A stretch of 64,000 nucleotides of DNA, taken from the NCBI GenBank assembly GCA_004293675.1, contig READ01000014.1:1-64000 (forward strand), read 5' to 3'. The DNA is from Betaproteobacteria bacterium (GTDB lineage: Bacteria > Pseudomonadota > Gammaproteobacteria > Burkholderiales > Casimicrobiaceae). A program made the translations under genes and the position numbers. The notes under the pieces are model-generated. The model was not told where the DNA came from and made no database searches. It worked only from the letters and a program-made list of their open reading frames with translations. Numbering within the stretch: the first letter of the stretch is position 1; each line of letters opens with the position of its first letter. Below, piece after piece: positions 16,596 through 25,843 of this stretch.

Positions 16596-16942
16596 TGTGC
16601 ATTGACTGCGGATTTGCGAATAGCTAACGCCAGAAAGCCAATCTTTTTTTTTAACGACGATAAAAATTTAGAGAAGTCGCCACGCACTTGCATATCGACT
16701 CGGATGTAGCTTTATGCGAAAGACCTCACCCCTCGCCCTGCGAGCTTAAGTTCGATCCGTCAGGCGCAATGACCGCACCGATGAATATTGGTAGATGGGA
16801 CGTGCGCAACGCGTTTGACACTGCACGCAGTTCTTCGCGTTGATCCAGCTTGTGCAGTGCACAACTGCGAAGTGCGATACGCTCCAGCCTCGCGACCGCG
16901 AGGAGTTGGTTACCATCCGGGTATCTGATTTAGGAGCCAATA
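16596..16942. other. Gene-free spacer before the diguanylate cyclase
   Basis: No gene or strong repeat is visible. A T9 run at about 16644 has no convincing stem. Short self-complementary stretches around 16810-16880 (GCAGTGCAC region) could form weak hairpins. The strong Shine-Dalgarno TAGGAGC at 16931 belongs to the next gene. Confidence 0.4.
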
Positions 16943-18589
16943 GTGTCTTTACCGATTGCATCCTTGGTCGATGAGGTTGAGTCGACTGTTCGTGATGACT
17001 TGCGTCTGGCGCATGAGGCCGACTCGTTGCCAAACAGCATTCGATTTGCCGAGCAAGCCCTCGAACAAGCACAGAAAATTGGTGAACTACGCTCCGTGGC
17101 TATCGCGCGGCGAACATTGATGTTCTCGTTGTACCGACATGGCCAGAAAGCGCAGGTCAGCGCAATGGTCACAGAAACGGCCGACGGGCTTTTAGCCAGT
17201 GGTCTGGAGGCCTACTGCGGCGAAGTGCTCCGATGGGGCGGACTCTGCGCGCTTGATGTCGGTCGGATGGATGAAGCAATTTCGTGGGCCACTCAGTCTT
17301 ACGAGATCAGCGAAAGACTCAACGACGACGTGGGGCGTGTGTTGGCGTATAGCTTGCTTGGCGGTGCCTTTGATCGCGTCGGCGATCCGTGGCATGGCGA
17401 AATGCTTTTGAAAAAGGGGCTGCATTTCGCCCGAGAGCTGGGTAAACCGCTGCCTCTGATGGTGACGCTGAACAATCTCTGCGCGGTGATGATCGGCAAG
17501 TACTACATGTTGCGTGACGGTGCGGGGGAAATGGAGGCGCGGCAAATGCTTCACGAGACCGAACCGCTTGCACGCGAAGCAGCGGATATCGCCGTAGCGG
17601 TGTGCGATCCCTTTTATGAGGCTTTTACCGAAGGCAACCTTGGCGAGGTGCTCGTTCACGTTGGACAACTAGACGAGGCGAAACGCAGACTTGACCACGC
17701 AACTCGTCTTGGAGAAACGCATCAGCTAGACACGGTCATTTCGCGGGTCCGGTGTTCATGCGCCGAGCTGGCGCTGCGGTTAGAGAACTATTCGGAGACG
17801 CTTCGTCTCGTGGACGTGGCGCGTGGCGATACGATCACTGTTTCGTCGCCTTCCACCATGCTTCGAGTGGAATTTGTGGCCTACGTCGCCCATCGTCGCT
17901 TGGGCCAATATCGAGAAGCGCTTGAGGCATTTGAAGGGCTCCGCCGTATCGAGAGCGAGCATGCCGCGCAGCAGCTGCACGCCCGTTCTCAGGTAATGCT
18001 CACCCGGCTAGAGGCGCAAGAGAGCGAGCGCCGTGGGTTGGCTCGCGCAAACGCTGTGGCGAGTGCGCACGCGGCGCGCGTCAGCGTGCTCGAGCGCGCT
18101 GCGTACGAAGACGAACTCACGGGAATCGCCAACCGACGAGCGCTCGACCAGCACTTGATGCAAGTGCTCCAGGCCTCCGAAAGGCTGGCCAGACCGTGCA
18201 GCCTCGCCATGATTGATGTGGATCATTTCAAGCAAATAAACGATGATTTCGGGCACGCGGCGGGCGACAACGTGTTGCAGCGCATGTCGCGCATGCTTCG
18301 CTCGTACGTCGGCGACGACGTTTTCGTCGCACGAATCGGAGGCGAAGAGTTTGTAATCTTCGTTGACGGCCGGAGCGCCGCGGATCTGCGGCCCCTCATG
18401 GAACGTGTGCGGCTGGAAATCTCGGAGTACACGTGGCGAAGCGTTGCGCCCGATTTAAAGGTGACCGTCAGCATTGGGGTGGCTTCGGCGCCCCCCTACA
18501 GCGCTGAGCTCCTTCTCGAGCGGGCCGACTTTGCGATGTATCGGGCTAAACGGAGCGGTCGCAATCGGGTGGTCGTTGGCGCACAGTAG
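16943..18589 (+). CDS. TPR-containing diguanylate cyclase (GGDEF)
   Basis: 548 residues. The first 350 are helical with TPR-like pairs (SIRFAEQALEQAQKIG, RMDEAISWATQSYEIS, YREALEAFEGLRRIE), followed by a short coiled coil and a C-terminal GGDEF domain: YEDELTGIANRRALDQHL, MIDVDHFKQINDDFGHAAGD and the active-site loop RIGGEEF. It makes c-di-GMP. No RxxD inhibitory site is seen five residues before the GGEEF loop, so product inhibition may be absent. No membrane helix or signal peptide, so cytoplasmic and probably controlled by protein binding to the TPRs. GTG start with AGGAGC seven bases upstream. Confidence 0.93.
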   Translation: MSLPIASLVDEVESTVRDDLRLAHEADSLPNSIRFAEQALEQAQKIGELRSVAIARRTLMFSLYRHGQKAQVSAMVTETADGLLASGLEAYCGEVLRWGGLCALDVGRMDEAISWATQSYEISERLNDDVGRVLAYSLLGGAFDRVGDPWHGEMLLKKGLHFARELGKPLPLMVTLNNLCAVMIGKYYMLRDGAGEMEARQMLHETEPLAREAADIAVAVCDPFYEAFTEGNLGEVLVHVGQLDEAKRRLDHATRLGETHQLDTVISRVRCSCAELALRLENYSETLRLVDVARGDTITVSSPSTMLRVEFVAYVAHRRLGQYREALEAFEGLRRIESEHAAQQLHARSQVMLTRLEAQESERRGLARANAVASAHAARVSVLERAAYEDELTGIANRRALDQHLMQVLQASERLARPCSLAMIDVDHFKQINDDFGHAAGDNVLQRMSRMLRSYVGDDVFVARIGGEEFVIFVDGRSAADLRPLMERVRLEISEYTWRSVAPDLKVTVSIGVASAPPYSAELLLERADFAMYRAKRSGRNRVVVGAQ

Positions 18590-18790
18590 CTGCGCAACGA
18601 GCCAAGAACCAGCAAATTTTGTGCGTCCGTTACGCAGCTTGCGCGCTGGCAGCGCGAGAGACGAACTTCGTTGGTGACCGCTCAATTCACGCACCTAATG
18701 GCGCTCTGGCGTTTTCATATGCTTTCCTCGTTTGAGGGGCTGTCGCCACATTGCGTCGAGGTCTTCAATGTGTGAATGACTGTCATCGAA

Positions 18791-18870
18791 AATAGCAAGC
18801 TTTTTTTACCAACGCCTTAATAAAACTTGCTATTGATTAATTTAAAATGGTTATCAATAAGTTTTCAAAT
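18791..18870. repeat. AT-rich island 3 with AATAGCAAG / CTTGCTATT hairpin
   Basis: An inverted repeat AATAGCAAG (18791-18799) and CTTGCTATT (18825-18833), extended by TTTT/AAAA, frames a loop that contains the family core on the minus strand (AACGCCTTAATAAAA, 18811-18825). It is in the convergent gap between the GGDEF gene and aapP and may terminate the GGDEF transcript. Apart from this island and the aapP terminator, nothing else was seen in 18590-19000. Confidence 0.55.
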
Positions 18871-18956
18871 TGGCTTAAAAGCACCATTTTATTTGGTTTT
18901 AACGAGAATAGCTGCTTTCTTTTTCAGCGCTCTTGCCGCGACAGAGCCACAGCATG

Positions 18957-18982
18957 AAAAAGGCCGCTTGTGCGGCCTTTTT
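18957..18982 (-). terminator. Terminator of the aap operon
   Basis: An 11-bp perfect stem AAAAAGGCCGC / GCGGCCTTTTT with a TTGT loop lies 18 nt downstream of the aapP stop codon. The A and T tracts make it potentially bidirectional. Confidence 0.88.
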
Positions 18983-19000
18983 GACTGAATCGCGCTGCGA

Positions 19001-19753
19001 TCAATGTCCCAAAATTTTCGACAAGAAATCCTTCGAGCGATCCGTTTGCGGATTGTTGAAGAATTCGTGCGGCGTGTTTTGCTCAACGATTTGGCCTTGA
19101 TCCATAAAGATCACGCGATCGGCCACAGCCTTGGCGAACCCCATTTCGTGGGTCACGCAAATCATGGTGATGCCTTGGTTGGCCATTTCGACCATCACGT
19201 CCAACACCTCTTTTATCATCTCTGGATCGAGCGCTGAGGTTGGCTCATCAAACAGCATGATTTTTGGTGTGAGGCAGAGCGCGCGAGCAATCGCTACGCG
19301 CTGTTGCTGACCGCCCGAGAGTTGCAGCGGATACTTGCCAGCTTGCTCGGCGATACGAACGCGCTTTAGCTGCGTCATCGCTTTTTCTTCGGCTTCTTTC
19401 TTGGGCATCTTGCCGACGTACATCGGCGAGAGCGTCAAATTTTCGAGCACGGTCAAGTGTGGAAACAGATTGAACTGCTGAAACACCATGCCGACTTCTT
19501 TGCGGATTTTGTCAATCGCCTTGACGTCGTCAGTGAGCTCCGTGCCGTCAACAATCAAGTGGCCTTCTTGGTGTTCCTCGAGGCGATTGATGCAGCGAAT
19601 GAGCGTGGATTTTCCGGAGCCCGACGGTCCGCACACCACGATACGCTCGCCGCGTCGTACGTTCAAGTTGATGTCGCGCAACACGTGAAAGTTGTTGCCG
19701 TACCACTTGTTGACCTTGTCGAAAACGATGATGTTGTCAGTTGCTTGAGTCAT
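19001..19753 (-). CDS. aapP: General L-amino-acid ABC transporter, ATP-binding protein
   Basis: 250 residues, a complete polar-amino-acid ABC ATPase. Walker [11 protein letters not shown]-loop [12 protein letters not shown], signature [15 protein letters not shown], Walker [15 protein letters not shown], and the H-loop VTHEM. It energises uptake through AapQ/AapM. It is the last gene of aapJQMP (order on the minus strand: J, Q, M, P), 15 nt after aapM, with a strong terminator behind it. Confidence 0.95.
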   Translation of the reverse strand: MTQATDNIIVFDKVNKWYGNNFHVLRDINLNVRRGERIVVCGPSGSGKSTLIRCINRLEEHQEGHLIVDGTELTDDVKAIDKIRKEVGMVFQQFNLFPHLTVLENLTLSPMYVGKMPKKEAEEKAMTQLKRVRIAEQAGKYPLQLSGGQQQRVAIARALCLTPKIMLFDEPTSALDPEMIKEVLDVMVEMANQGITMICVTHEMGFAKAVADRVIFMDQGQIVEQNTPHEFFNNPQTDRSKDFLSKILGH

Positions 19754-19768
19754 GTTGATCGTCCCCGT

Positions 19769-20893
19769 TTAGCGCAATTTGGATTTGTTAACTTGCTTCT
19801 CAATCCACAAACTGTAGCGGCTCATCGCGAAACAGAAGGCGAAATAGATGGCAACAATGAATAGATAGCCTTCGAGCTTGAACGGACGCCAATCTGCGTC
19901 GGAGTTCAGCGCGAGCCCGAGCGCGCCAGTGAGTTCGTAGAGCGATACGATGTAGACGAGCGAGGTGTCTTTAAACAAACCGATGAAGTTGTTCATGATG
20001 CCTGGCACCACCATCGCCAGCGCTTGCGGCAGGATGATTTTGAATTGCGTTTGCCAGTACGACAATCCGAGCGAGGCTGCGGCCTCAGCCTGACCCTTTG
20101 GCATCGCTTGCAAGCCGCCGCGAATCACCTCAGCCATGTAGGCTGCCGCAAAAAGCGTTACACCCACGAGCACGCGAATCAACACATCGATCGTCACACC
20201 CGCTGGCATAAACAGCGGGAACATGAACGACGCCATAAACAGCACCGAGATCAATGGCACACCGCGAATGAGCTCTACATAGATCGTGCAAAACGTACGA
20301 ATCGCGGGCAATTTGCTGCGCCGGCCCAGTGCCACGCAGATCGCAATCGGGAAACACAAAACGATGGAGAGCGTTGCCAGCATGATGGTGAGCGGCAAAC
20401 CACCCCAACGATCGGTTGTGACTTTGCTTAAACCGAATACGTCGAGCCAGCCGAACAAGCTGCCGTACATCAGAATGAAAAACGCTGCGAGCACGACGAT
20501 CCAGAGTGCTACTAACCATTTTTTCCAAAAGATTCGGGTGCAGCTCATCACCAGCAGCGCAACCATCAGCAGTGTCGCCACCAACGGCCGCCATTGTTCT
20601 TCGAACGGATAGCGCCCGAAGATAATGAGTCGATACTTCTCGGTGATCACGCCCCAGCAGGCACCCACGCCCTCGGCGCGGCAGGCATCGGCGTTGGGAA
20701 CGGTCGTTGCTGTCAAGACAGCCCAGTTAAAAAACTGCGGAATGTAGAAGAGCAGCAATCCGCCCACGATCAGCGTGGTCACCGTGCTCTGCCAATTGGC
20801 GAACAAATTGTTCTTGACCCACGGCACCAAGCCCTCGGTATTGACCGGGGCCGGGCGCGCTGGCAGCGATTGAAAAATAATGGTTTCAGCCAT
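19769..20893 (-). CDS. aapM: General L-amino-acid ABC transporter permease AapM
   Basis: 374 residues. The long N-terminal part with an extra periplasmic segment (ADACRAEGVGACWGVITEKYRLIIFGRY split) is characteristic of AapM, followed by the usual His/Glu/Gln-family permease core with AAYMAEVIRGGLQAMPKGQAEAA, the EAA loop that docks AapP. About eight membrane helices are expected. Inner-membrane partner of AapQ. Its ATG follows the aapQ stop by two bases. Confidence 0.93.
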   Translation of the reverse strand: MAETIIFQSLPARPAPVNTEGLVPWVKNNLFANWQSTVTTLIVGGLLLFYIPQFFNWAVLTATTVPNADACRAEGVGACWGVITEKYRLIIFGRYPFEEQWRPLVATLLMVALLVMSCTRIFWKKWLVALWIVVLAAFFILMYGSLFGWLDVFGLSKVTTDRWGGLPLTIMLATLSIVLCFPIAICVALGRRSKLPAIRTFCTIYVELIRGVPLISVLFMASFMFPLFMPAGVTIDVLIRVLVGVTLFAAAYMAEVIRGGLQAMPKGQAEAAASLGLSYWQTQFKIILPQALAMVVPGIMNNFIGLFKDTSLVYIVSLYELTGALGLALNSDADWRPFKLEGYLFIVAIYFAFCFAMSRYSLWIEKQVNKSKLR

Positions 20894-20895
20894 GG

Positions 20896-22077
20896 CTAGC
20901 GCTCCCTAATCGCAGATTTCGCGTTGTACCAGTTCATAAAGAACGAGGTCAGGAGCGAAGTGGTCAGATACACGAGCATGATGAGGGCAATGCACTCCAC
21001 GGCTCGGCCGGTTTGATTGAGCGCGGTGTTGGAAATCGAGACCACGTCAGGGTAGCCAATAGCGACCGCAAGCGATGAGTTTTTTGTGAGATTCAAAAAC
21101 TGATTAGTCATCGGCGGAATGATTACGCGCAGCGCTTGCGGCAGGAGCACTTGCTGCATCTCTTGACCCTTGGATAAACCGAGCGCTTGTGCTGCCTCTG
21201 ATTGACCGCGCGCGACCGAAGAAATGCCGGAGCGAACCACTTCGGCCACAAAGGCTGCGGTATAGAGCACCAAGCCGAGCAGCACTGCCATGAATTCAGG
21301 CGTTAGCGCGCCGCCGCCCTCAACAGCGAATTCACCTTTTTGCGGCACTGCGAACTGTGAAGGTGCACCGCCGACCAACCAGCCCAATACGCCGACCGCC
21401 AAAACGATGGCTACCGGAATCCAGAACATGCTCCGAACTTTGCCAGTCGCTTCGAACTTGCTTCGCGCCCAACGCCGATAAAACCATGCGCCGATCACGC
21501 CAGCGATGAGTCCAGCCACACCGAACAAGTGACCCGATTCCCAAATGGGTTTGGGGAAGGTAATGCCGCCTTTGCTCAGATAGATATCGCCGATGCGTTT
21601 GGCTTCGGTTACGTCAGGCAAAAACTCGGTAAAGAGCAAGTACCACATCAAAAGCTGCAACAGCACGGGCACATTGCGGAAAAGCTCTACGTAAGCTTGG
21701 CACAAACCACGCACCAGTCCATTGCGCGAGAATCGTCCGACGCCGATCAGCGTGCCCAAAATCGTAGTGAGAATGATGCCCAGAATTGCGACGCGAAGGG
21801 TGTTGGACACACCGATCAGGAAGGCTTTCCAATACGGATCATTGGAATCGAACTTCGAGAGCGATTCGCCGATGTCAAAGCCCGCAGGCTGTGTCAGAAA
21901 ATCAAAGCCGCTTTTAATGCCGCGAACACGCATGTTCTCGGCGGTGTTGGTCGCGAGCCACCAGGCGATGCCGCCGATAACGACCACGGCAATGATTTGG
22001 TAGAGCAGGCCGCGAAAGGCTTGGCTTCGCCAAGACCAGTCCCGCTTAGCCGGCGGAGTTCGTGGAGCCACAGACAT
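20896..22077 (-). CDS. aapQ: General L-amino-acid ABC transporter permease AapQ
   Basis: 393 residues. N-terminal AapQ-type features: WLATNTAENMRVRGIKSGFDFL and SNDPYWKAFLIGVSNTLRVA, then the permease core with AAFVAEVVRSGISSVARGQSEAAQALGL as the EAA loop and MTNQFLNLTKNSSLAVAIGYPD. Forms the transmembrane channel with AapM. Strong Shine-Dalgarno AAGGGG before ATG 22077. The 244-nt gap to aapJ holds a structured 93-nt repeat, so permease levels may be set by transcript processing or partial termination there. Confidence 0.93.
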   Translation of the reverse strand: MSVAPRTPPAKRDWSWRSQAFRGLLYQIIAVVVIGGIAWWLATNTAENMRVRGIKSGFDFLTQPAGFDIGESLSKFDSNDPYWKAFLIGVSNTLRVAILGIILTTILGTLIGVGRFSRNGLVRGLCQAYVELFRNVPVLLQLLMWYLLFTEFLPDVTEAKRIGDIYLSKGGITFPKPIWESGHLFGVAGLIAGVIGAWFYRRWARSKFEATGKVRSMFWIPVAIVLAVGVLGWLVGGAPSQFAVPQKGEFAVEGGGALTPEFMAVLLGLVLYTAAFVAEVVRSGISSVARGQSEAAQALGLSKGQEMQQVLLPQALRVIIPPMTNQFLNLTKNSSLAVAIGYPDVVSISNTALNQTGRAVECIALIMLVYLTTSLLTSFFMNWYNAKSAIRER

Positions 22078-22219
22078 GTCAAGTCCCCTTCTGTGTGATC
22101 GCGTCAGTGAAATTGTTTTTTGTTAGTGCGAGGATACTCTTAAGCAGAGAACCCTCGCGCTAACACGCTACCGCGAACGGTAGCGTGAAGCCGTAGCTAC
22201 TGAAATTCGCTAACAAAGG

Positions 22220-22312
22220 ACGCAGCGAGCGGGATGCAGTGCGAGGCGGCGGTTCACGACGTGTACGCATGTACACGAGTGAGCCGCCAACGAAGCAATG
22301 CGCCCGCGCAGC
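22220..22312 (-). repeat. 93-nt structured element, copy S1 (aapJ-aapQ gap)
   Basis: A multi-stem inverted-repeat element right after the aapJ stop. The apical hairpin is GTGTAC-GCAT-GTACAC (22261-22276); a 10-bp stem GGCGGTTCAC / GTGAGCCGCC surrounds it with unpaired bases between; the lower stem is GCGGG / CCCGC plus TGCA / TGCG; and GGAC / GTCC closes the base. An outer 9-bp inverted repeat ATTCGCTAA / TTAGCGAAT (22205, 22322) includes the aapJ stop codon. A second copy of the same length lies at 63812-63904 with compensatory changes. Confidence 0.75.
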
Positions 22313-22321
22313 CAGTCCGAC

Positions 22322-23353
22322 TTAGCGAATTGGGTAGGCGTACATGAGCCCGCCCTTATTCCAAAGATTGTTAGCACCACGTGGCAGTTTGAGCGCAGAT
22401 TTTGGACCTACGTTTTTCTCAAAAATCTCGCCGTAGTTGCCCACCGCTTTGATAGCGCGAGCCATCCACTCTTTGTCCAGACCGAGCAGCTTGCCCGTAT
22501 CTTCCGTCGAGCCAAGCAGACGCTGAACGACGGGGTCGGTGCTCGACTTCATCTGATCAACGTTGGCTTGCGTTACGCCGTACTCTTCGGCTTCGAGCAG
22601 GCCATAGACAACCCACTTAACGATGGCGAACCATTCGTCATCACCGCGGCGAACCATCGGTCCGAGTGGCTCTTTCGAGATCAGCTGCGGAAGAATGACA
22701 TGCTCGTCAGGATTCTTCGCTTCTTTGTTGCGAACCGAGGCCAGACCCGACGCATCGGTCGTGTAGGCCACGCAGCGGCCCGAGAAATAAGCGCCGGTGG
22801 CGGCTTCTACTTTCTCAAACACCACAGGCTTGATGTTCAAGCCGTTGGCTTTCGAGAAGTCGGTCAAGTTTTTCTCAGTGGTGGTTCCCGATTGCACGCA
22901 AACGGTCTGGCCCTTGAGCTGCTTGGCATCTTTGATCTTTGACTTGGTCGTGACCATGAAGCCCTGACCGTCGTAGTACGTTGGGGTCGTGATGTGCAAA
23001 CCCAGCGATGCATCGCGGGTCAACGAAAACGTGGTGTTGCGCGACAAAACGTCAATTTCGCCCGATTGCAGTGCAGCGAAACGCTGCTGAGCGTTGAGCG
23101 GAACCCATTTCACTTTGGTGGCATCACCCAGTGTTGCTGCAGCGACCGCCTTGCAAACGTCAGCATCAAGCCCCGTCCAATTGCCCGCCGAATCAGCTTG
23201 CGAGAAACCCGCCAAGCCAGTGTTTACGCCACAAACGACTTGTCCACGCGCTTTGATCGCGTCAACGGTTTTGCCCGCGTGCGCAGGAATCGAGGCCAAT
23301 GCGCCAGCGGCAACAAGGCTACTCAGAACGATTTTCGTCCCAGTTTTGAACAT
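22322..23353 (-). CDS. aapJ: General L-amino-acid ABC transporter, periplasmic binding protein
   Basis: 343 residues. Signal peptide (VLSSLVAAGALASIPAHA, cut before GKTVDAIKARG). Family-3 binding-protein body with GQVVCGVNTGLAGFSQAD, GLDADVCKAVAAATLGD, EIDVLSRNTTFSLTRDASLG and GQTVCVQSGTTTEKNL, and the AapJ-type C-terminus ending in NNLWNKGGLMYAYPIR. It captures a broad range of L-amino acids in the periplasm. First gene of the operon; AGGAGA lies seven bases before the ATG. A sigma-54 promoter lies about 120 nt upstream. Confidence 0.95.
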   Translation of the reverse strand: MFKTGTKIVLSSLVAAGALASIPAHAGKTVDAIKARGQVVCGVNTGLAGFSQADSAGNWTGLDADVCKAVAAATLGDATKVKWVPLNAQQRFAALQSGEIDVLSRNTTFSLTRDASLGLHITTPTYYDGQGFMVTTKSKIKDAKQLKGQTVCVQSGTTTEKNLTDFSKANGLNIKPVVFEKVEAATGAYFSGRCVAYTTDASGLASVRNKEAKNPDEHVILPQLISKEPLGPMVRRGDDEWFAIVKWVVYGLLEAEEYGVTQANVDQMKSSTDPVVQRLLGSTEDTGKLLGLDKEWMARAIKAVGNYGEIFEKNVGPKSALKLPRGANNLWNKGGLMYAYPIR

Positions 23354-23470
23354 GTAGAGATCTCCTAGAAAAAGAATGAACTTCTGAAAATTAGAGTGTT
23401 AAGTAAGTTCGACGCAAATTACAACAGAGTTTTGGCGCATTTGCATTGGGGTAAGACTAAATGGCAATAC

Positions 23471-23485
23471 GCAATTGGCATGCCA
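23471..23485 (-). promoter_or_regulatory. Sigma-54 (RpoN) promoter of the aap operon
   Basis: On the minus strand the sequence is TGGCATGCCAATTGC, fitting TGGCAYG-N4-TTGC with the invariant GG and GC at the right spacing. The predicted start site would give a leader of roughly 105 nt before aapJ. RpoN control through NtrC is what is known for general amino-acid transporters, so nitrogen limitation is the likely signal. No NtrC site was confirmed. Confidence 0.7.
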
Positions 23486-23588
23486 TGATGCTGGAATAGA
23501 TAAACCACGCACAAAAAGCCTCCTTGACACGGGTTTTGCGACTCGCTGCGCAATTTCGTGCTTCGACGTCGGCGTCCTTGGGCGTTTC

Positions 23589-25565
23589 TTAGCGCGTGAG
23601 AGCCAGCTCGGCCGCCGCGACCCCGCGTTGCGTACCCAAAATAACCAGAGCATCACCCGCCTCGAACCGAAAGGCAGTGTCTTTCATGTCCTCGCGTGCA
23701 CCGTCTCGGCGCACGACGGTGATTTCGGCGTCATCCCGAGCCGCCACTGCACTCAACACCTCGTCAACGCTTAGCCCGACCGCCCACGCGCCTTCGGCCA
23801 GCGTCACGGTGTGCAGCACGCGGGCGTCGCCTTCGGCCTCGTTGCCGTCGGTCGCACCGCGAAAAAATCCCTGAAACAGGCTGTAGCGTTCTTCACGAAC
23901 GGCGCGAATGCGCTTCAACACCTGGGTCAGCGGCGTTCCCAGCAGCAGCAATGAATGCGAAGCGAGCATCAGGCTGCCTTCCAGCACCTCGGGGACGACT
24001 TCGGTAGCCCCAGCCGCGAGCAAGCGCTCAATTGGTTCATCGTCGAACGTGCGCACCACAATGGGTAAATCCGCGCGAATGGATTTCGCCGTAGCGATGA
24101 TTTTTAGCGCTGCGTCGACGTCGGCAAACGACACCACCAGCGCTCGTGCCCGCTCAACGCCCGCCGCGATCAACGCTTCTTTGCGCTGGCAATCGCCAAA
24201 CACCACGTTGCCGCTGCTCGACGAGCCGATTGCCTCGCGAATGCGTTCCGGGTCGTGATCGAGCGCCACAAAGCGCACGTTTTCCGCCTCTAGGAGCCGC
24301 GACAAGTATTGCCCGCTGCGCCCGTAACCGCAAATCACCACATGGTCTTGTCGCCCCATGCTCTCGGTGGCGATTTTGAAAATATCGGCTGAGCGCGCCA
24401 AAAAGTCGTTCGCTGTGATCCGTTTGTTAATCTGCTCGGCAATGCGTGGCAAAAACGGCGCCATGAGCATTGATATCAACATCGCAGCAATGGCAATCTG
24501 CGCGAAGCGCGGCTCGAGCGCATTAACGCTCAAACCCAAGGTCAAAATCACGAAACCGAATTCGCCCGCGGGCGCTAAGAGCGATGCCACGATATTGGCA
24601 TCGGCGGTTTTCTGGTCGAAGTAGCGCGCCAGAGGCTGCACAACCAATGCCTTGCCAGCAAGTAACAGCGTGAGTACCAGCAACACCCAACCCAGTTGCG
24701 ACACAACAAACGGCCCATCAAGCTGCATGCCCACCGAAATAAAAAACATGCCAAGCAGCACGTCGCGAAACGGCCGAATGTCGTCTTCAACCTGAAGCTT
24801 GTATTCCGTTTCCGCGATCAACATCCCCGCGACAAACGCGCCCAATGCATGCGGCAATTCCGCCAAATGACACAGCCATGCCAAAAGCAGCGTCACCAGC
24901 AACACGTTGAGCATAAAAAGCTCAGTCGTTTTTCGCTGTGCGACGATTCGAAACCAGGCTCTGAGCACTGGCTGCCCGAATTTCAACAGCACACCGAGCA
25001 GCACCACCACTTTGAGCACGACCCAACCGATCTCGGTCATGGTCATCGCGCCGCCATCGCCCAGTGTGGGTAACAAAATAAGCAGTGGAACCACGGCTAA
25101 ATCTTGAAACAACAACACGCCGATGACAGGCCGCGACACCGGTGCCGACAGTTCATTGCGCTCAGCGAGCAGCTTGATCCCAATGGCCGTCGACGACATC
25201 GCCAGCGCCGCGCCGAGCACGATCGCCGTTGCCAGCGATTGCGTGAGCGCCATCGCGATGCCCGCAAACAGCAGCAGCGTCAGTGCGTATTGCGCCCCAC
25301 CCAAACCCAGCACCAAGCGGCGCATCGCCCGAAATTGTGGCAACGAAAACTCAAGCCCGATGGAGAACATCAAAAAAACCACGCCGTATTCGGCGATCGC
25401 GCGCGCCTGTGCCGAATCGGGAATGAGCTTAAACGCGTGTGGCCCCAACAACATGCCCACCGCGAGGTAACCCAGCAGTGACGGCAAGCCCAAGCGACGG
25501 CAAATGCCCACCGAGAGCACGCTGGCAGCAAGCACGATCACTAAAAGGGCGAGGGCGGAATTCAT
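23589..25565 (-). CDS. Monovalent cation:proton antiporter, KefB/YbaL type (CPA2 + TrkA-N + TrkA-C)
   Basis: 658 residues. About twelve membrane helices of the Na/H exchanger fold (LLGYLAVGMLLGPHAF, MFSIGLEFSLPQFRAM, GVLLFQDLAVVPLL). A TrkA-N nucleotide-binding domain starts near HVVICGYGRSGQYLSRLLE and includes VVFGDCQRKEALIAAGVERA, followed by a TrkA-C domain at the end. Members exchange K+ or Na+ for H+ and respond to NAD(H) or glutathione adducts. ATG 25565 opens directly into the first helix. It is divergent from the DUF481 gene. Confidence 0.9.
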   Translation of the reverse strand: MNSALALLVIVLAASVLSVGICRRLGLPSLLGYLAVGMLLGPHAFKLIPDSAQARAIAEYGVVFLMFSIGLEFSLPQFRAMRRLVLGLGGAQYALTLLLFAGIAMALTQSLATAIVLGAALAMSSTAIGIKLLAERNELSAPVSRPVIGVLLFQDLAVVPLLILLPTLGDGGAMTMTEIGWVVLKVVVLLGVLLKFGQPVLRAWFRIVAQRKTTELFMLNVLLVTLLLAWLCHLAELPHALGAFVAGMLIAETEYKLQVEDDIRPFRDVLLGMFFISVGMQLDGPFVVSQLGWVLLVLTLLLAGKALVVQPLARYFDQKTADANIVASLLAPAGEFGFVILTLGLSVNALEPRFAQIAIAAMLISMLMAPFLPRIAEQINKRITANDFLARSADIFKIATESMGRQDHVVICGYGRSGQYLSRLLEAENVRFVALDHDPERIREAIGSSSSGNVVFGDCQRKEALIAAGVERARALVVSFADVDAALKIIATAKSIRADLPIVVRTFDDEPIERLLAAGATEVVPEVLEGSLMLASHSLLLLGTPLTQVLKRIRAVREERYSLFQGFFRGATDGNEAEGDARVLHTVTLAEGAWAVGLSVDEVLSAVAARDDAEITVVRRDGAREDMKDTAFRFEAGDALVILGTQRGVAAAELALTR

Positions 25566-25843
25566 GCGTTTGACTGTATCAGAAGCACTGCGCACATCGA
25601 TGGTCACTTCGGAATGTTCGCAAAACAGCGCGTTTGCGAAGGAATCTTAGTGCGCTTTACAAGCTTATCGATTCAAATGATTTAGTACGTCGCCCCTCTG
25701 CCATCTGCCGCTGCCTTGCGGCGAAATTGGCGTTGCGAGCGTCGCCCCGCGCACCCATAAAACGTTCATTCCACGCCACGTCGGAATTCGTATTTTTGGG
25801 TTCGCCTAATGATCAAAGCGTCTCTCTGTTCAGGAAAATCAAT

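Noticed and set aside
16746-17072. 108-residue minus-strand ORF in the gap before the GGDEF gene
   Set aside because: No domain, overlaps the strong start of the diguanylate cyclase, Arg/Ser-rich shadow composition.
23471-23485. GCATGC-centred palindrome as a repressor operator
   Set aside because: The same bases fit the -24/-12 sigma-54 pattern with exact spacing and lie before a typical nitrogen-regulated operon; the promoter reading is the better one.
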